From assembly GCA_963824105.1 (NCBI GenBank), contig CAWGNN010000011.1, positions 310,001 to 374,000 on the forward strand: a stretch of DNA of 64,000 nucleotides. The letters are read 5' to 3'. The DNA comes from CAWDVB01 sp963824105 (GTDB lineage: Bacteria > Actinomycetota > Actinomycetes > Propionibacteriales > Nocardioidaceae). Position 1 is the stretch's first letter. Every line of letters starts with the position of its first letter. The notes beneath the pieces were generated by a model that did not search any database, was not told the origin of the DNA, and worked only from the letters and a program-made list of their open reading frames with translations. The translations under genes and the position numbers were made by a program. Shown piece after piece: positions 7,540 to 16,430 of this stretch.

Positions 7540-8544
7540 TCAGCCGAGCGCCGCAACCAGGATCGCCTTGATGGTGTGCATTCGGTTCTCCGCCTGCTCG
7601 AAGGCGATGTTGGCCGGGCTCTCGAAGACGTCATCGGTGACTTCGACGCCGTTCGCCAGATGGGGGTACTGCTCGGCGATTTGGGCGCCCACGGTCGTCT
7701 CGGCGTTGTGGAAGGCGGGCAGGCAGTGCATGAAGCGGACCCGTGGGTTCTCCGCAGCCGCCATCAGATCCTTGTTCACCTGGTAGGGGAGCAGCAATGC
7801 GATCCGCTCGGCCCAGGTCTCGATGGGCTCGCCCATCGAGACCCAGACGTCGGTGTAGATGAAGTCCACGCCGTGCACCGCGTCGGTGGGGTTGTCCGTG
7901 ATCGTCAACCGGGCGCCCGACCCTGCCGCGAAGTCTCGGCACATCGCCACGTGCTCATCGCTCGGCCACAGCTCCCGGGGCGCCCCGATCCGCACATCCA
8001 TGCCCAGCTTTGATCCGATCAGCAGTAGCGAGTTGGCGACGTTGTTGCGGCCGTCGCCGACGAAGGCGTACGCGATCTCCTGCATCGTCTTCCCGCTGTG
8101 CTCGGTCATCGTGAGCACGTCGGCCAGCATCTGGGTCGGGTGGAACTCGTCGGTGAGCCCGTTGAAGACCGGGACGCCGGCGTACTCCGCGAGCTCCTCC
8201 ACGATCTCCTGGCCGGCCCCGCGGTACTCGATGGCGTCGTACATGCGGCCGAGGACGCGCGCGGTGTCCTTCATCGACTCCTTGTGCCCGATCTGCGAGG
8301 ACGCCGGGTCGATGTACGTGACGTGCGCCCCCTCGTCGTATGCCGCGACCTCGAACGCACAACGGGTCCGGGTGGAGCTCTTCTCGAAGATCAGCGCGAT
8401 GTTCCGGCCCTCGAGGCTTCGGCGGGACCCCCCGGAGTACTTCGCCCGTTTGAGATCCCGGGACAGGTCGAGCAGGTAGTGCAGGTCACGCTCGGAGTGG
8501 TGCACCAGGGAGAGCATGTTGCGGTTGCGATTGTTGAACGGCAT
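7540..8544 (-). CDS. arcB: Ornithine carbamoyltransferase (catabolic)
   Basis: 334 residues. It cleaves citrulline with phosphate to ornithine and carbamoyl phosphate in this operon. The carbamoyl phosphate site SSTRTRCAFEV, the segment FHPTQMLADVLT and the catalytic FMHCLPAFHN motif are all intact. The ATG at 8544 gives MPFNNRNRNMLSL, the typical start of catabolic OTCs, and has a GAGG site 8 bases upstream; a GTG-type start at 8604 would overlap arcA. arcA ends 17 bp upstream. The arc context, not the sequence alone, argues for a catabolic role. Confidence 0.95.
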   Translation of the reverse strand: MPFNNRNRNMLSLVHHSERDLHYLLDLSRDLKRAKYSGGSRRSLEGRNIALIFEKSSTRTRCAFEVAAYDEGAHVTYIDPASSQIGHKESMKDTARVLGRMYDAIEYRGAGQEIVEELAEYAGVPVFNGLTDEFHPTQMLADVLTMTEHSGKTMQEIAYAFVGDGRNNVANSLLLIGSKLGMDVRIGAPRELWPSDEHVAMCRDFAAGSGARLTITDNPTDAVHGVDFIYTDVWVSMGEPIETWAERIALLLPYQVNKDLMAAAENPRVRFMHCLPAFHNAETTVGAQIAEQYPHLANGVEVTDDVFESPANIAFEQAENRMHTIKAILVAALG

Positions 8545-8561
8545 GACGTACCTCGTGTCGG

Positions 8562-9830
8562 TCAGGCGTAGAGCGGGTCGCGCAGGATCGGGCAGGTCAT
8601 GCATCGGCCGCCGCCCCTGCCTCGGCCGAGCTCACTCGCGATGATGGTGACGACCTCGACTCCGGCCTTGCGCAGGGCGGTGTTGGTCTGGATGTTGCGG
8701 TCGTAGCCGATGACGACACCAGGCTGGAGGGCGATGACGTTGTTGCCGTCATCCCATTGTTCGCGCTGCACTTGGTAGAGATCGCCGTCGGCCGTGACCA
8801 CCCGGAAGTCCACGCCGATAGCCTCACCGATCGTCTCCACCAGTCCCTTCGGTTCGCGACGGATGTCGAGACCGGAGGGCCCGTCTCCGGGCCGAAGACT
8901 GAACGGGACGATGCCGTCGACTACCGGGGTGTAGGTCGTGACCAGGTCATGGTCGGCGAAGGTGAACACCGTGTCGAGGTGCATCGCCGATCGTGCCCGA
9001 GGCAGGCTTGCGACGATCACTCGTTCGGCGGCCCCCGCTGCGAACAGGTGGCGTGCGACCTGGGCGATCGCCTGGTGGGACGAGCGCTCGCCCATGCCGA
9101 TCAGGACGACCCCGCGACCTATCGGCATGACGTCGCCACCCTCAAGCGTGGCAAGTCCCTGGTCGCCGGAGTCGCCGTCCAGGTCTCCCAGCCAGACGGA
9201 GTACTCCTCCCCGGCGAAAGCCGGGTGGAACCTGTAGACCGCGGTGGTGAGCAGGGTCTCCTGGCGCCGTGCGGGCCAGAACATCGGGTTCAACGTCACA
9301 CCTCGGAAGATCCAGGACGTGTTGTCGCGCATGAACTGGGTGTTCGGCAGCGGTCGGATGACGAAACCGGTCGGGTCCAGCTCGCGGAACGCCGACAGGA
9401 AGCCGCCCCCCAACTCGGCGGGGACGTCCTGGTAGGACACCCCTCCGACGAGGAGCTCTGCGAGCCGCTCACCCGGCAGCTCCTCGAGCCAGGCTCGGAT
9501 CTCGCGGGTGAGGCCCGCGCCCACGAGCCGGTCGGTGATCCTGCGGTCCAGGACCCAGGTGCGAGCGTCGGGCTGGTCGAGGATCTCAGTGAGCAGGTCA
9601 TGCAACTCCAGCACCTCGACGCCGCGCTCCTCCATCTTGGCCACGAAGTCGAAGTGGTCGCGTCGGGCCTGCTGCACCCAGATCACGTCGTCGAAGAGCA
9701 AGTCGTCGCAGTTCTCCGGAGTCAGCCGCTGATGGGCCAGGCCAGGTGCGCAGACCAGCACCCGGCGCAACTGCCCCGCTTCGGACCAGACCCCTACGCG
9801 GGGCTGGGGCTCTTCCAGACTGGTGTTCAT
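8562..9830 (-). CDS. arcA: Arginine deiminase
   Basis: 422 residues. It hydrolyses arginine to citrulline and ammonia. Typical family blocks are present: GVWSEAGQLRRVLVCAPG at the N-terminus, PLPNTQFMRDNTSWI, GGDVMPIGRG, SLPRARSAMHLDTVFTF, and the C-terminal GRGGGRCMTCPI that carries the catalytic Cys (about residue 410). It is full length for the family. It lies between arcD (19 bp upstream) and arcB on the minus strand. Ammonia release would counter acid stress, in keeping with the nearby proton pump. Confidence 0.96.
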   Translation of the reverse strand: MNTSLEEPQPRVGVWSEAGQLRRVLVCAPGLAHQRLTPENCDDLLFDDVIWVQQARRDHFDFVAKMEERGVEVLELHDLLTEILDQPDARTWVLDRRITDRLVGAGLTREIRAWLEELPGERLAELLVGGVSYQDVPAELGGGFLSAFRELDPTGFVIRPLPNTQFMRDNTSWIFRGVTLNPMFWPARRQETLLTTAVYRFHPAFAGEEYSVWLGDLDGDSGDQGLATLEGGDVMPIGRGVVLIGMGERSSHQAIAQVARHLFAAGAAERVIVASLPRARSAMHLDTVFTFADHDLVTTYTPVVDGIVPFSLRPGDGPSGLDIRREPKGLVETIGEAIGVDFRVVTADGDLYQVQREQWDDGNNVIALQPGVVIGYDRNIQTNTALRKAGVEVVTIIASELGRGRGGGRCMTCPILRDPLYA

Positions 9831-9849
9831 TGTCGTCCGCCTTCCGGTC

Positions 9850-11358
9850 TCACAGCACCGACAGGTTGCCCGTGGCCATCATCGCCACGGCCACCACGGA
9901 GGTAAGGGTCACGACCCCGGCCACCGCCCATTCGGCAACGGTGAACACCGGCAGCCGGCTCTCGCGCCGCGCCCAGACGTAGAAGCCCGTGCCGACCAGG
10001 TAGAACAGAGCCGCGACCAGCAGGTACTGCCACCCGCCCGCGTAGACCAGCCAGGCGGCGTACACCAGACCAACCGCACCGATGGTCAGGTCACGCGAGC
10101 GCCCGGCTCCGTGCTCGTACGTCTCGCCGCGTGCGGCGAGCAGCACCTGGTAGCCGGCCGACCACAGGTAAGGCAGCAGGATCAGGGACGTGGCCAGGTA
10201 CACGAGATTGGTATACGTGCTCTCGTTGACGAGGGTCCACAACAGCAGCAGTTGGACGCAGCCGTTGGTGAGCCACAGGGCAGTGGCAGGGGCGCCGTGC
10301 CCGTTCTCGCGGGCGAGCACCTTGGGCATCACGTGCTCAAGGGCCGGCAACCGCAGGATCTCAACGCACAGCATGACCCAGGCGAGCAGGGCACCCAGCA
10401 AGGAGATGATCAGGCCGATGGAGATGAAGCCGGCACCCCAACTGCCCACCTGAGCCTCCAGGACACCTGCCATCGAGGGGTCGTCGAGCCCGGCGATGTC
10501 CGCCTGGGCCATCAGACCGTAGGAGAGCAGGTTGACCAGGAGCAGGAGGGCGAGTACCCCGGCGAACCCGATCACCGTGGCTCGGCCGACGTCCTTGCGC
10601 GTACCCGCGCGCTTGGAGTAGACCGACGCGCCCTCGATGCCGATGAAGACCCAGACGGTGACGAGCATCATGTTCTTGACTTGGTCGAGGGTGCTGCCGA
10701 GCCCGGCGCCGTCGATCAGGGTGGTGTGGCCCCAGAAGTCGGCCGTGAAGAGACCGGCTTTGAAGCCGACCGCGACGATGGCGATGAACGTCAGGATCGG
10801 GACGACCTTGGCGATGGTCACGATCGTGTTGACGAGCGCGGCCCCCTGGATGCCGCGCAGCACCATCGCATGCACCACCCACAGCACGACCGACGCACCG
10901 ATGACCGCGGAGACGGTGGCCCCACCCTCGAAGGTCGGGAAGAAGTATCCGAGCGTCGAGAAGAGCAGCACGAGGTAGGCGACGTTGCCCACCCAGGCGG
11001 ACAACCAGTACCCCCAGGCGGAGCTGAAGCCGATGTAGTTGCCGAACCCGGCGCGGGCGTACCCGTAAACGCCGCCGTCGACGTCGGGCTTGCGACGCGC
11101 CAAGGTCTGGAAGACGAAGGCCAGCATCAGCATGCCCACGCCTGTGACCAGCCAGCCGATGAGCAGGGGTCCTGGAGCGGCGCTTCCGGCCATCTGGGAG
11201 GGCAGGGCGAAGATGCCGCTGCCGATCATTGACCCCACGACGAGCGCGGTGAGAGCGGCCAGCCCCAGCCCGGCCTTGGATGTGCCGCCGCTGCGTCGGC
11301 CCTGAGTCTGCGACGAAGGCGTCTCGGGGGCGGGGTTTCCGGCGATTTGATGAGACAT
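9850..11358 (-). CDS. arcD: Arginine/ornithine antiporter, APC family
   Basis: 502 residues with about 12-13 hydrophobic segments. It is expected to exchange external arginine for ornithine. The N-terminal membrane motif GSMIGSGIFALPSQMA is the amino-acid/polyamine carrier signature, and VWVFIGIEGASVYSKRAG and GLDDPSMAGVLE match basic-amino-acid antiporters of arc loci. The ATG at 11358 has a GAGGAGG site 6 bases upstream, so it is preferred to in-frame starts as far as 11640. It leads the arcDABC operon; all four genes are intact and closely spaced. Confidence 0.9.
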   Translation of the reverse strand: MSHQIAGNPAPETPSSQTQGRRSGGTSKAGLGLAALTALVVGSMIGSGIFALPSQMAGSAAPGPLLIGWLVTGVGMLMLAFVFQTLARRKPDVDGGVYGYARAGFGNYIGFSSAWGYWLSAWVGNVAYLVLLFSTLGYFFPTFEGGATVSAVIGASVVLWVVHAMVLRGIQGAALVNTIVTIAKVVPILTFIAIVAVGFKAGLFTADFWGHTTLIDGAGLGSTLDQVKNMMLVTVWVFIGIEGASVYSKRAGTRKDVGRATVIGFAGVLALLLLVNLLSYGLMAQADIAGLDDPSMAGVLEAQVGSWGAGFISIGLIISLLGALLAWVMLCVEILRLPALEHVMPKVLARENGHGAPATALWLTNGCVQLLLLWTLVNESTYTNLVYLATSLILLPYLWSAGYQVLLAARGETYEHGAGRSRDLTIGAVGLVYAAWLVYAGGWQYLLVAALFYLVGTGFYVWARRESRLPVFTVAEWAVAGVVTLTSVVAVAMMATGNLSVL

Positions 11359-11691
11359 GAGTGCCTCCTCAGTCGTGCCGGGCCGGAGAACCCGCCCCAG
11401 CGTTTCCACGCTACGCCCTCTGCTCAGCGACCGATAGCGCCCGACTCTGGGATCACACAGGACGGATCGACCCGTGGCTGATCCGTGCATTCGCAAGGGT
11501 GGGGCCGGTCGAGCCGGCGTAGGTCGGATCGGTCGGACAGACGCACATTTCACGCTCGGTTCGGCGGCGTCTCCGGGTGGAACGAGTTGCACCACGTTGC
11601 GGGATGCCACGTCGCGCCCAAGCGCCGCCACGCCAGCCACTCAGGAGTGCAGTCTCTGATAATCCGCTTCCCTTTGGGCTAGGTTGTTCGG
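11359..11691. other. Divergent intergenic region, arcD / tmsA-like
   Basis: These 333 bases separate two divergent operons and should hold both promoters. On the minus strand TGTGTGATCC (about 11450-11459) resembles one half of a CRP/FNR-type site, but the second half is poor. On the plus strand a -10-like TAGGTT lies at 11680-11685. No coding region is supported on either strand. Confidence 0.4.
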
Positions 11692-11692
11692 G
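11680..11692 (+). promoter_or_regulatory. Putative leaderless promoter -10 of the tmsA-like gene
   Basis: TAGGTT ends exactly 6 bases before the GTG at 11692, the normal distance from a -10 box to the transcription start. No purine-rich ribosome site precedes the GTG. Together these suggest a leaderless message, common in actinobacteria. No good -35 box is evident, so this is inferred. Confidence 0.4.
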
Positions 11693-13035
11693 TGGAGTCG
11701 CGAGGCTGGGCGGCACACGAGGCCGCCGTACGCTCACTGTTGAAGTCGTATGCCGCCATTCCCCATGGTGGCCGGGTTCGGCTGGCCAAAAGGACCTCCA
11801 ATCTGTTCCGCTTCCGCCAGGACTCGGACTCTCCCGGACTCGATGTCAGTGGGCTCGACGGCGTGATCGAGGTCGACGCCGAGGCGCAGACGGCCGAAGT
11901 CCAGGGGATGTGCACCTACGAGGACCTGGTGGATGCGACCCTTCCCCACGACTTGATTCCCCTCGTCGTCCCGCAGTTGCGGACCATCACCCTGGGTGGG
12001 GCCGTGACCGGGCTCGGGATCGAGTCGACATCCTTCCGCAACGGGTTGCCGCACGAGTCGGTGCTGGAGATGGATGTGATGACTGGCGCCGGTGAGATCG
12101 TGACCTGCAAGCCCGGGGACGCGCTCTTCGACGCGTTCCCGAACTCCTACGGCTCCTTGGGGTACGCCACCCGACTGAAGATCGAGCTGGAGCGGGTGCC
12201 CGGCTACGTGGAGTTGACCCACGAGCGGGTCACGCCGGCGTCGGCCGGTGCCCGGATCGAGGAGATCATCGCTGCCGGTGGGGCGGACCTGCTCGACGGC
12301 GTGGTCTTCGGTCCCGAGGAGGCCTATCTGACTCTGGGTCGCTTCACCGAGGAGCCGGGGCCAACCAGTGACTACACCGGGATGGAGCAGTACTACCGGT
12401 CCATTCAGTCCAAGACCACCGACCGGCTCACCACCTTGGACTACCTGTGGCGGTGGGACACGGACTGGTTCTGGTGCAGCAACGGCTTGGGACTGGGCAA
12501 GCCACGGGTCCGCCGGTTGTGGCCGAGGCGCTGGCGGCGCAGCGACGTCTACCACCACCTCATCGCGCTCGATCAGCGGTTGGGCTTCTCACGGCGGCTG
12601 GACCGCCTTCAGGGGCGTCCCGAGCGCGAGCGGGTGATCCAGGACATCGAGGTACCTGCGGACCGGCTCGCGGAGTTCCTGTCGTGGTTCCAGCCCCGGG
12701 TGGAGCTGTCGCCGGTCTGGCTCTGTCCGCTGCGCCAGCGTGACGACCGCACCTGGCCGACGTACCCCTTGGAGCCGCGCACCACCTACGTCAACGTGGG
12801 CTTCTGGGGGACGGTGTGGCGCAAGCCCGGATCACAGGACGGCGACGTCAACAGGGCGATCGAGGCTGAGGTGACCCGCCTGGAGGGCCACAAGTCGTTG
12901 TACTCCGACGCCTACTACGACGAGGAGACCTTCAACCGGCTCTACGGCACCGAGAACCTCACAGCGGTGCGCTCGATCTTTGACCCTGAATCGAGGCTGA
13001 CCGACCTCTACGAGAAGGTGGTGACACGGAAGTGA
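11692..13035 (+). CDS. tmsA: FAD-binding oxidoreductase, 10-methyl fatty acid type
   Basis: 447 residues. A PCMH-type FAD domain fills the N-terminal half, with DVSGLDGVIEVDAEAQTAEV, VQGMCTYEDLVDATLPH and TLGGAVTGLGIESTSFRNG. The C-terminal half resembles the 24-sterol-reductase/Rv0449c group. In tuberculostearate synthesis the partner methyltransferase adds a methylene at C10 of an oleoyl chain and this flavoprotein reduces it to a methyl branch. The assignment rests on the pairing: its stop overlaps the next gene, a cyclopropane-synthase-like methyltransferase, by 4 bases. The GTG at 11692 gives a sensible N-terminus. The symbol follows the tms naming and is less certain than the family. 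Confidence 0.75.
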   Translation: MESRGWAAHEAAVRSLLKSYAAIPHGGRVRLAKRTSNLFRFRQDSDSPGLDVSGLDGVIEVDAEAQTAEVQGMCTYEDLVDATLPHDLIPLVVPQLRTITLGGAVTGLGIESTSFRNGLPHESVLEMDVMTGAGEIVTCKPGDALFDAFPNSYGSLGYATRLKIELERVPGYVELTHERVTPASAGARIEEIIAAGGADLLDGVVFGPEEAYLTLGRFTEEPGPTSDYTGMEQYYRSIQSKTTDRLTTLDYLWRWDTDWFWCSNGLGLGKPRVRRLWPRRWRRSDVYHHLIALDQRLGFSRRLDRLQGRPERERVIQDIEVPADRLAEFLSWFQPRVELSPVWLCPLRQRDDRTWPTYPLEPRTTYVNVGFWGTVWRKPGSQDGDVNRAIEAEVTRLEGHKSLYSDAYYDEETFNRLYGTENLTAVRSIFDPESRLTDLYEKVVTRK

Positions 13036-14336
13036 AGATGCCCGAGGCCCTGGACCGAATGATTCCGCGTCCGACGATCGCGGAGTGTTTCGAGCTGTTG
13101 CTCGACGCGCCTTTGCAGGTGCGGCTCACCGCGTACGACGGAAGTGCCATCGGTCCGGAGGACTCTCCGTACCGGCTGCATCTCGCCAACGAGAGGGGAC
13201 TCGCCTACATCGTCACCGCGCCCGGGGATCTGGGCATGGGGCGGGCGTACGTGTCCGGCGATCTCCAGTTCGAGGGCGTCCACCCGGGCGACCCGTACGA
13301 AGCCATGGACCTGGTCAAGGGCAAGGTCAAGATCCGGCCCCGTCCGTCGCTGGATGCGATCCGTGCCCTGCGCGGGATCGGGATCTCGCACCTGGTGCCT
13401 CCGCCGCTGCCGCCGGAGGAGGCGCTCCCCACGTGGCGCCGGGTCCTCGAGGGTGCCCGCCACTCCAAGGCCCGGGACGCGGAGGCGATCCACCACCACT
13501 ACGACGTCTCGAACCGTTTCTACGAGATGGTGCTCGGACCGTCGATGACCTACACGTGTGCCTGCTACCCGAGCGCTGACGCTTCGCTAGAGGAGGCCCA
13601 GGCCTTCAAGTACGACCTGGTGTGCCGCAAGCTCGGGCTGGAGCCCGGCATGCGGCTGCTCGACGTCGGCTGCGGCTGGGGCGGCATGGTCCGCCATGCG
13701 GTGAAGAACTACGGAGTCACGGCCCTAGGCGTGACGCTGTCGCGGGAGCAGGCGACCTGGGCTCAGGAGGCGATCAAGAAGGACGGGTTCGATGATGTCG
13801 CCGAGGTGCGACACGGCGACTATCGCGACATCACGGAGACGGGTTTCGACGCGGTGAGCTCAATCGGGCTGACCGAGCACATCGGGGTGCGCAACTATCC
13901 CGCCTACTTCTCGTTCCTGCGTGATCGGATGGCCGATGGGGCCCGCCTCCTCAACCACTGCATCACGCGCCCGCACAACCGCATCGAGCCCACCGGGGCG
14001 TTCATCGACAGGTACGTCTTCCCGGAGGGGGAGCTCAACGGGGTGGGCAGGATCATCTCGGTGATGCAGGACAACGGCCTCGAGGTGGTGCATGCGGAGA
14101 ACCTGCGCGAGCACTACGCCATGACCCTGGCCGGCTGGAGCCGGAACCTCACTGAGCACTGGGAGGACTGCGTCGCCGAGGCGGGGGAGGGGCGAGCGAA
14201 GGTCTGGGGCCTGTACATGGCCGGGTCGCGGATCGCGTTCGAGCGCAACGAGCTCGAGTTGCACCACGTGCTCGCGCTCAAGACGCCGGATTCGGGCGAG
14301 TCAGGGATGCCCCTGCGGCCCACTTGGGTCTCCTAG
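13032..14336 (+). CDS. tmsB: Cyclopropane-synthase-like SAM methyltransferase (UfaA1/TmsB type)
   Basis: 434 residues. The N-terminal 130 residues form the lipid-binding extension typical of this group (GRAYVSGDLQFEG). The methyltransferase core starts at AIHHHYDVSNRFYEMVLG, with MTYTCACYPS, the SAM loop RLLDVGCGWGGMVRHA and the SSIGLTEHIGVRNY segment. It should transfer a methylene group to an unsaturated phospholipid acyl chain. Coupling with the upstream FAD reductase favours 10-methyl fatty acid formation (compare Rv0447c) over a plain cyclopropane synthase. The GTG at 13032 overlaps the previous stop; an ATG at 13038 is an alternative. Confidence 0.8.
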   Translation: MKMPEALDRMIPRPTIAECFELLLDAPLQVRLTAYDGSAIGPEDSPYRLHLANERGLAYIVTAPGDLGMGRAYVSGDLQFEGVHPGDPYEAMDLVKGKVKIRPRPSLDAIRALRGIGISHLVPPPLPPEEALPTWRRVLEGARHSKARDAEAIHHHYDVSNRFYEMVLGPSMTYTCACYPSADASLEEAQAFKYDLVCRKLGLEPGMRLLDVGCGWGGMVRHAVKNYGVTALGVTLSREQATWAQEAIKKDGFDDVAEVRHGDYRDITETGFDAVSSIGLTEHIGVRNYPAYFSFLRDRMADGARLLNHCITRPHNRIEPTGAFIDRYVFPEGELNGVGRIISVMQDNGLEVVHAENLREHYAMTLAGWSRNLTEHWEDCVAEAGEGRAKVWGLYMAGSRIAFERNELELHHVLALKTPDSGESGMPLRPTWVS

Positions 14337-14425
14337 GACTCCGAAGGGCGGGCGCCGCAAGGGCGTCAGGGCCACGCTGCCGAGCCTTGTGGTCGTGGGT
14401 GAAACCCGACTGCCTCTGTCCGGCC

Positions 14426-15076
14426 CTAGTCGCGTCCCGCGACGTCCGATCCAGCCAGGGCGAGCTTGAAGAGCACTCCGCGGACCTCTGCAACCTCCAC
14501 ATCCTCCTCGCGACGCCCCCAATGCTCAGGGGACCGGATGCCCACGCAACCATCTGGGTCGGTGCACCCCACCTGATCGACGATCTCTCCGACAGCCTTG
14601 AGCTCGGAGCCGAGTCGGAGCGTCTGCCGGTAGGCGGCGTGGTCTTCTTGCTCGTCTGGCTCCAACACGATCAGTTCGCTGATGAGCTCGTGGATCACGG
14701 TCGCGATGGCTTGTGCGACCGCGGCGGCGGCGGGGCAAGTGTTCGGGTGCTCCCTCACCGCTCTCGGGGTCTCCGCTGCGATGCGGGCGACTCTCGCCAA
14801 AGCTGCGGTTGTGGCGACGCTTGGCCGGTCAGGCGTCGAGGGTTGCTTGCCGAAGAACTTCCGCCTAGGGGGTGGTGGTGGGTCTCCCAGGTCAATCCGA
14901 CCGTCGCCTTGGGAGGCGTCGGCGGCGCGCAGCGTCCAGAATGCAGCGTCCGCGGCTGATACGAACCGCGCATGCACGGACTCGTCCGCATACTCGACGT
15001 AGCGTGCGACGGGCTGGCGTCGGTCACCCGTCCCCCCAACGGCGGGGGCGGGGCCCTCAGGTGTGTCTCCGGACAT
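14426..15076 (-). CDS. Hypothetical protein
   Basis: 216 residues, not recognised. The ATG at 15076 has AGGAGAG 5 bases upstream. The N-terminal third is polar and includes a proline run (GDPPPPPRRKFFGK). The middle has alanine-rich helices and the segment IHELISELIVLEPDEQEDHA. There are no membrane segments, signal peptide or catalytic motif. Codon use looks like that of neighbours, so it is probably real. It converges on the tmsAB-like pair. Confidence 0.55.
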   Translation of the reverse strand: MSGDTPEGPAPAVGGTGDRRQPVARYVEYADESVHARFVSAADAAFWTLRAADASQGDGRIDLGDPPPPPRRKFFGKQPSTPDRPSVATTAALARVARIAAETPRAVREHPNTCPAAAAVAQAIATVIHELISELIVLEPDEQEDHAAYRQTLRLGSELKAVGEIVDQVGCTDPDGCVGIRSPEHWGRREEDVEVAEVRGVLFKLALAGSDVAGRD

Positions 15077-15318
15077 CGTCTCTCCTAGCTGGCACGCACG
15101 CGGCTCACCGAGCCAGCGGCGGCCAGAGTGCCATCACCTTCCTGAGCGTACCGGGCAAGTGACCTACCGGAGCGGATCAGAGACGAGTTTTCAGACCCCC
15201 GACGACGTGACGCGAAGCAGCGGGACATAGAGGCAGCACCTCGGCGAAGACCCCTCCCGGGAGCCATGAGGGACCAGGGCCTCAGGCGGATCCCATGAAG
15301 GTCTGCAAGGATCTGGAC

Positions 15319-16356
15319 ATGCGAGCTTTGGTGAAGCCCTCGGCCGGCCCGGGGCTTGAGCTGGTGGAACGTCCGGAGCCCTTGGTGGGGACCGACGACG
15401 TCAAGATCCGGGTGCTGCGAGCGGGTCTGTGCGGCACCGATCTGCATCTGGAGTCGTGGGACGACTGGGCCGCGTCGGTGGTTCACCCGCCCCTGGTGAT
15501 CGGCCACGAGTACTTCGGCGAGGTGGTCGAGGTCGGCGAGGACGTCACCTCGGTCCGGGTCGGCCAGAAGGTGTCCGGCGAGGGCCACGTGGTGTGTGGC
15601 ACCTGCCGCAACTGTCGAGCGGGTCGCCGCCACGTCTGCATTCGCACCAACAGCGTCGGCGTCAACCGGGACGGAGCTTTTGCGGACTACGTCGTGATCC
15701 CCGCGGGGAACGTGTGGGTCCATCCAGACGACATGGACGCCGACCTCGGCGCGATCTTCGATCCGTTGGGGAACGCGGTGCACACGGCCCTGCAGTTCCC
15801 CGTGGTGGGGGAGGACGTCTTGGTCACGGGGGCCGGCCCGATCGGGGTGATGGCCGCAGCGATCGCGCGCCATTCGGGGGCGCGCTTCGTGGTGGCCACC
15901 GACGTGTCCGACTACCGCTTGGAACTGGCCAAAGGGGCCGGCGTGGACCTGACCGTGAACGTCTCCCGGACGACGATCGCCGATGCGCAGCGCGAGCTCG
16001 GCATGCGGGAGGGGTTCGACGTCGGCATGGAGATGTCCGGGAGCCCGCAGGCGTTGGCCGAGATGCTTGCCAACATGAACCACGGCGGGCGCGTCGCCCT
16101 CCTCGGCCTGCCGAAGGACCCGTTCCCCATCGACTGGGGCAAGGTCATCACGCACATGATCACGATCAAGGGCATCTACGGCCGGGAGATGTACGACACC
16201 TGGTACAAGATGAGCGCGATCCTGGCCACGTCGGAGTGGCTCCGGGACGCCGTGCGCTCCGTGATCACTCACCGCTTCCCGGCCGAGCAGTGGCAGGATG
16301 CCTTCGACACCGCCCGCTCGGGCCAGTGCGGCAAGGTCGTCATGGACTGGAGCTGA
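15319..16356 (+). CDS. tdh: L-threonine 3-dehydrogenase
   Basis: 345 residues. A zinc-dependent medium-chain dehydrogenase that oxidises threonine to 2-amino-3-ketobutyrate with NAD+. The catalytic zinc region has GLCGTDLHLE and IGHEYFGEVVEVG. The structural zinc Cys set is visible (VCGTCRNCRAGRRHVC), followed by the FDPLGNAVHTAL and VTGAGPIGVMAA (Rossmann) motifs. GIYGREMYDTWYKM is typical of Tdh. The ATG at 15319 follows AAGGAT; an ATG at 15295 would add 8 residues. It pairs with kbl 74 bp downstream, giving threonine to glycine plus acetyl-CoA. Confidence 0.92.
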   Translation: MRALVKPSAGPGLELVERPEPLVGTDDVKIRVLRAGLCGTDLHLESWDDWAASVVHPPLVIGHEYFGEVVEVGEDVTSVRVGQKVSGEGHVVCGTCRNCRAGRRHVCIRTNSVGVNRDGAFADYVVIPAGNVWVHPDDMDADLGAIFDPLGNAVHTALQFPVVGEDVLVTGAGPIGVMAAAIARHSGARFVVATDVSDYRLELAKGAGVDLTVNVSRTTIADAQRELGMREGFDVGMEMSGSPQALAEMLANMNHGGRVALLGLPKDPFPIDWGKVITHMITIKGIYGREMYDTWYKMSAILATSEWLRDAVRSVITHRFPAEQWQDAFDTARSGQCGKVVMDWS

Positions 16357-16381
16357 CCGGTCCGGCAGAGCTCATCACCGA

Positions 16382-16395
16382 GCCGAGCGCTCGGC
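16382..16395. repeat. 14-bp perfect palindrome between tdh and kbl
   Basis: GCCGAGCGCTCGGC is fully self-complementary and lies in the 74-bp tdh-kbl spacer, 36 bases before the kbl start. It could be a small RNA hairpin or a protein site, or a chance event in GC-rich DNA. Confidence 0.3.
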
Positions 16396-16430
16396 CCGGC
16401 GAACATGCAGGCTGATATGAAGGAGGAGCG

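Noticed and set aside
9823..11232. A 469-residue plus-strand frame over arcD.
   Set aside because: It is Asp/Gln/Gly/His-rich antisense shadow; the minus strand encodes a clear APC carrier with membrane helices.
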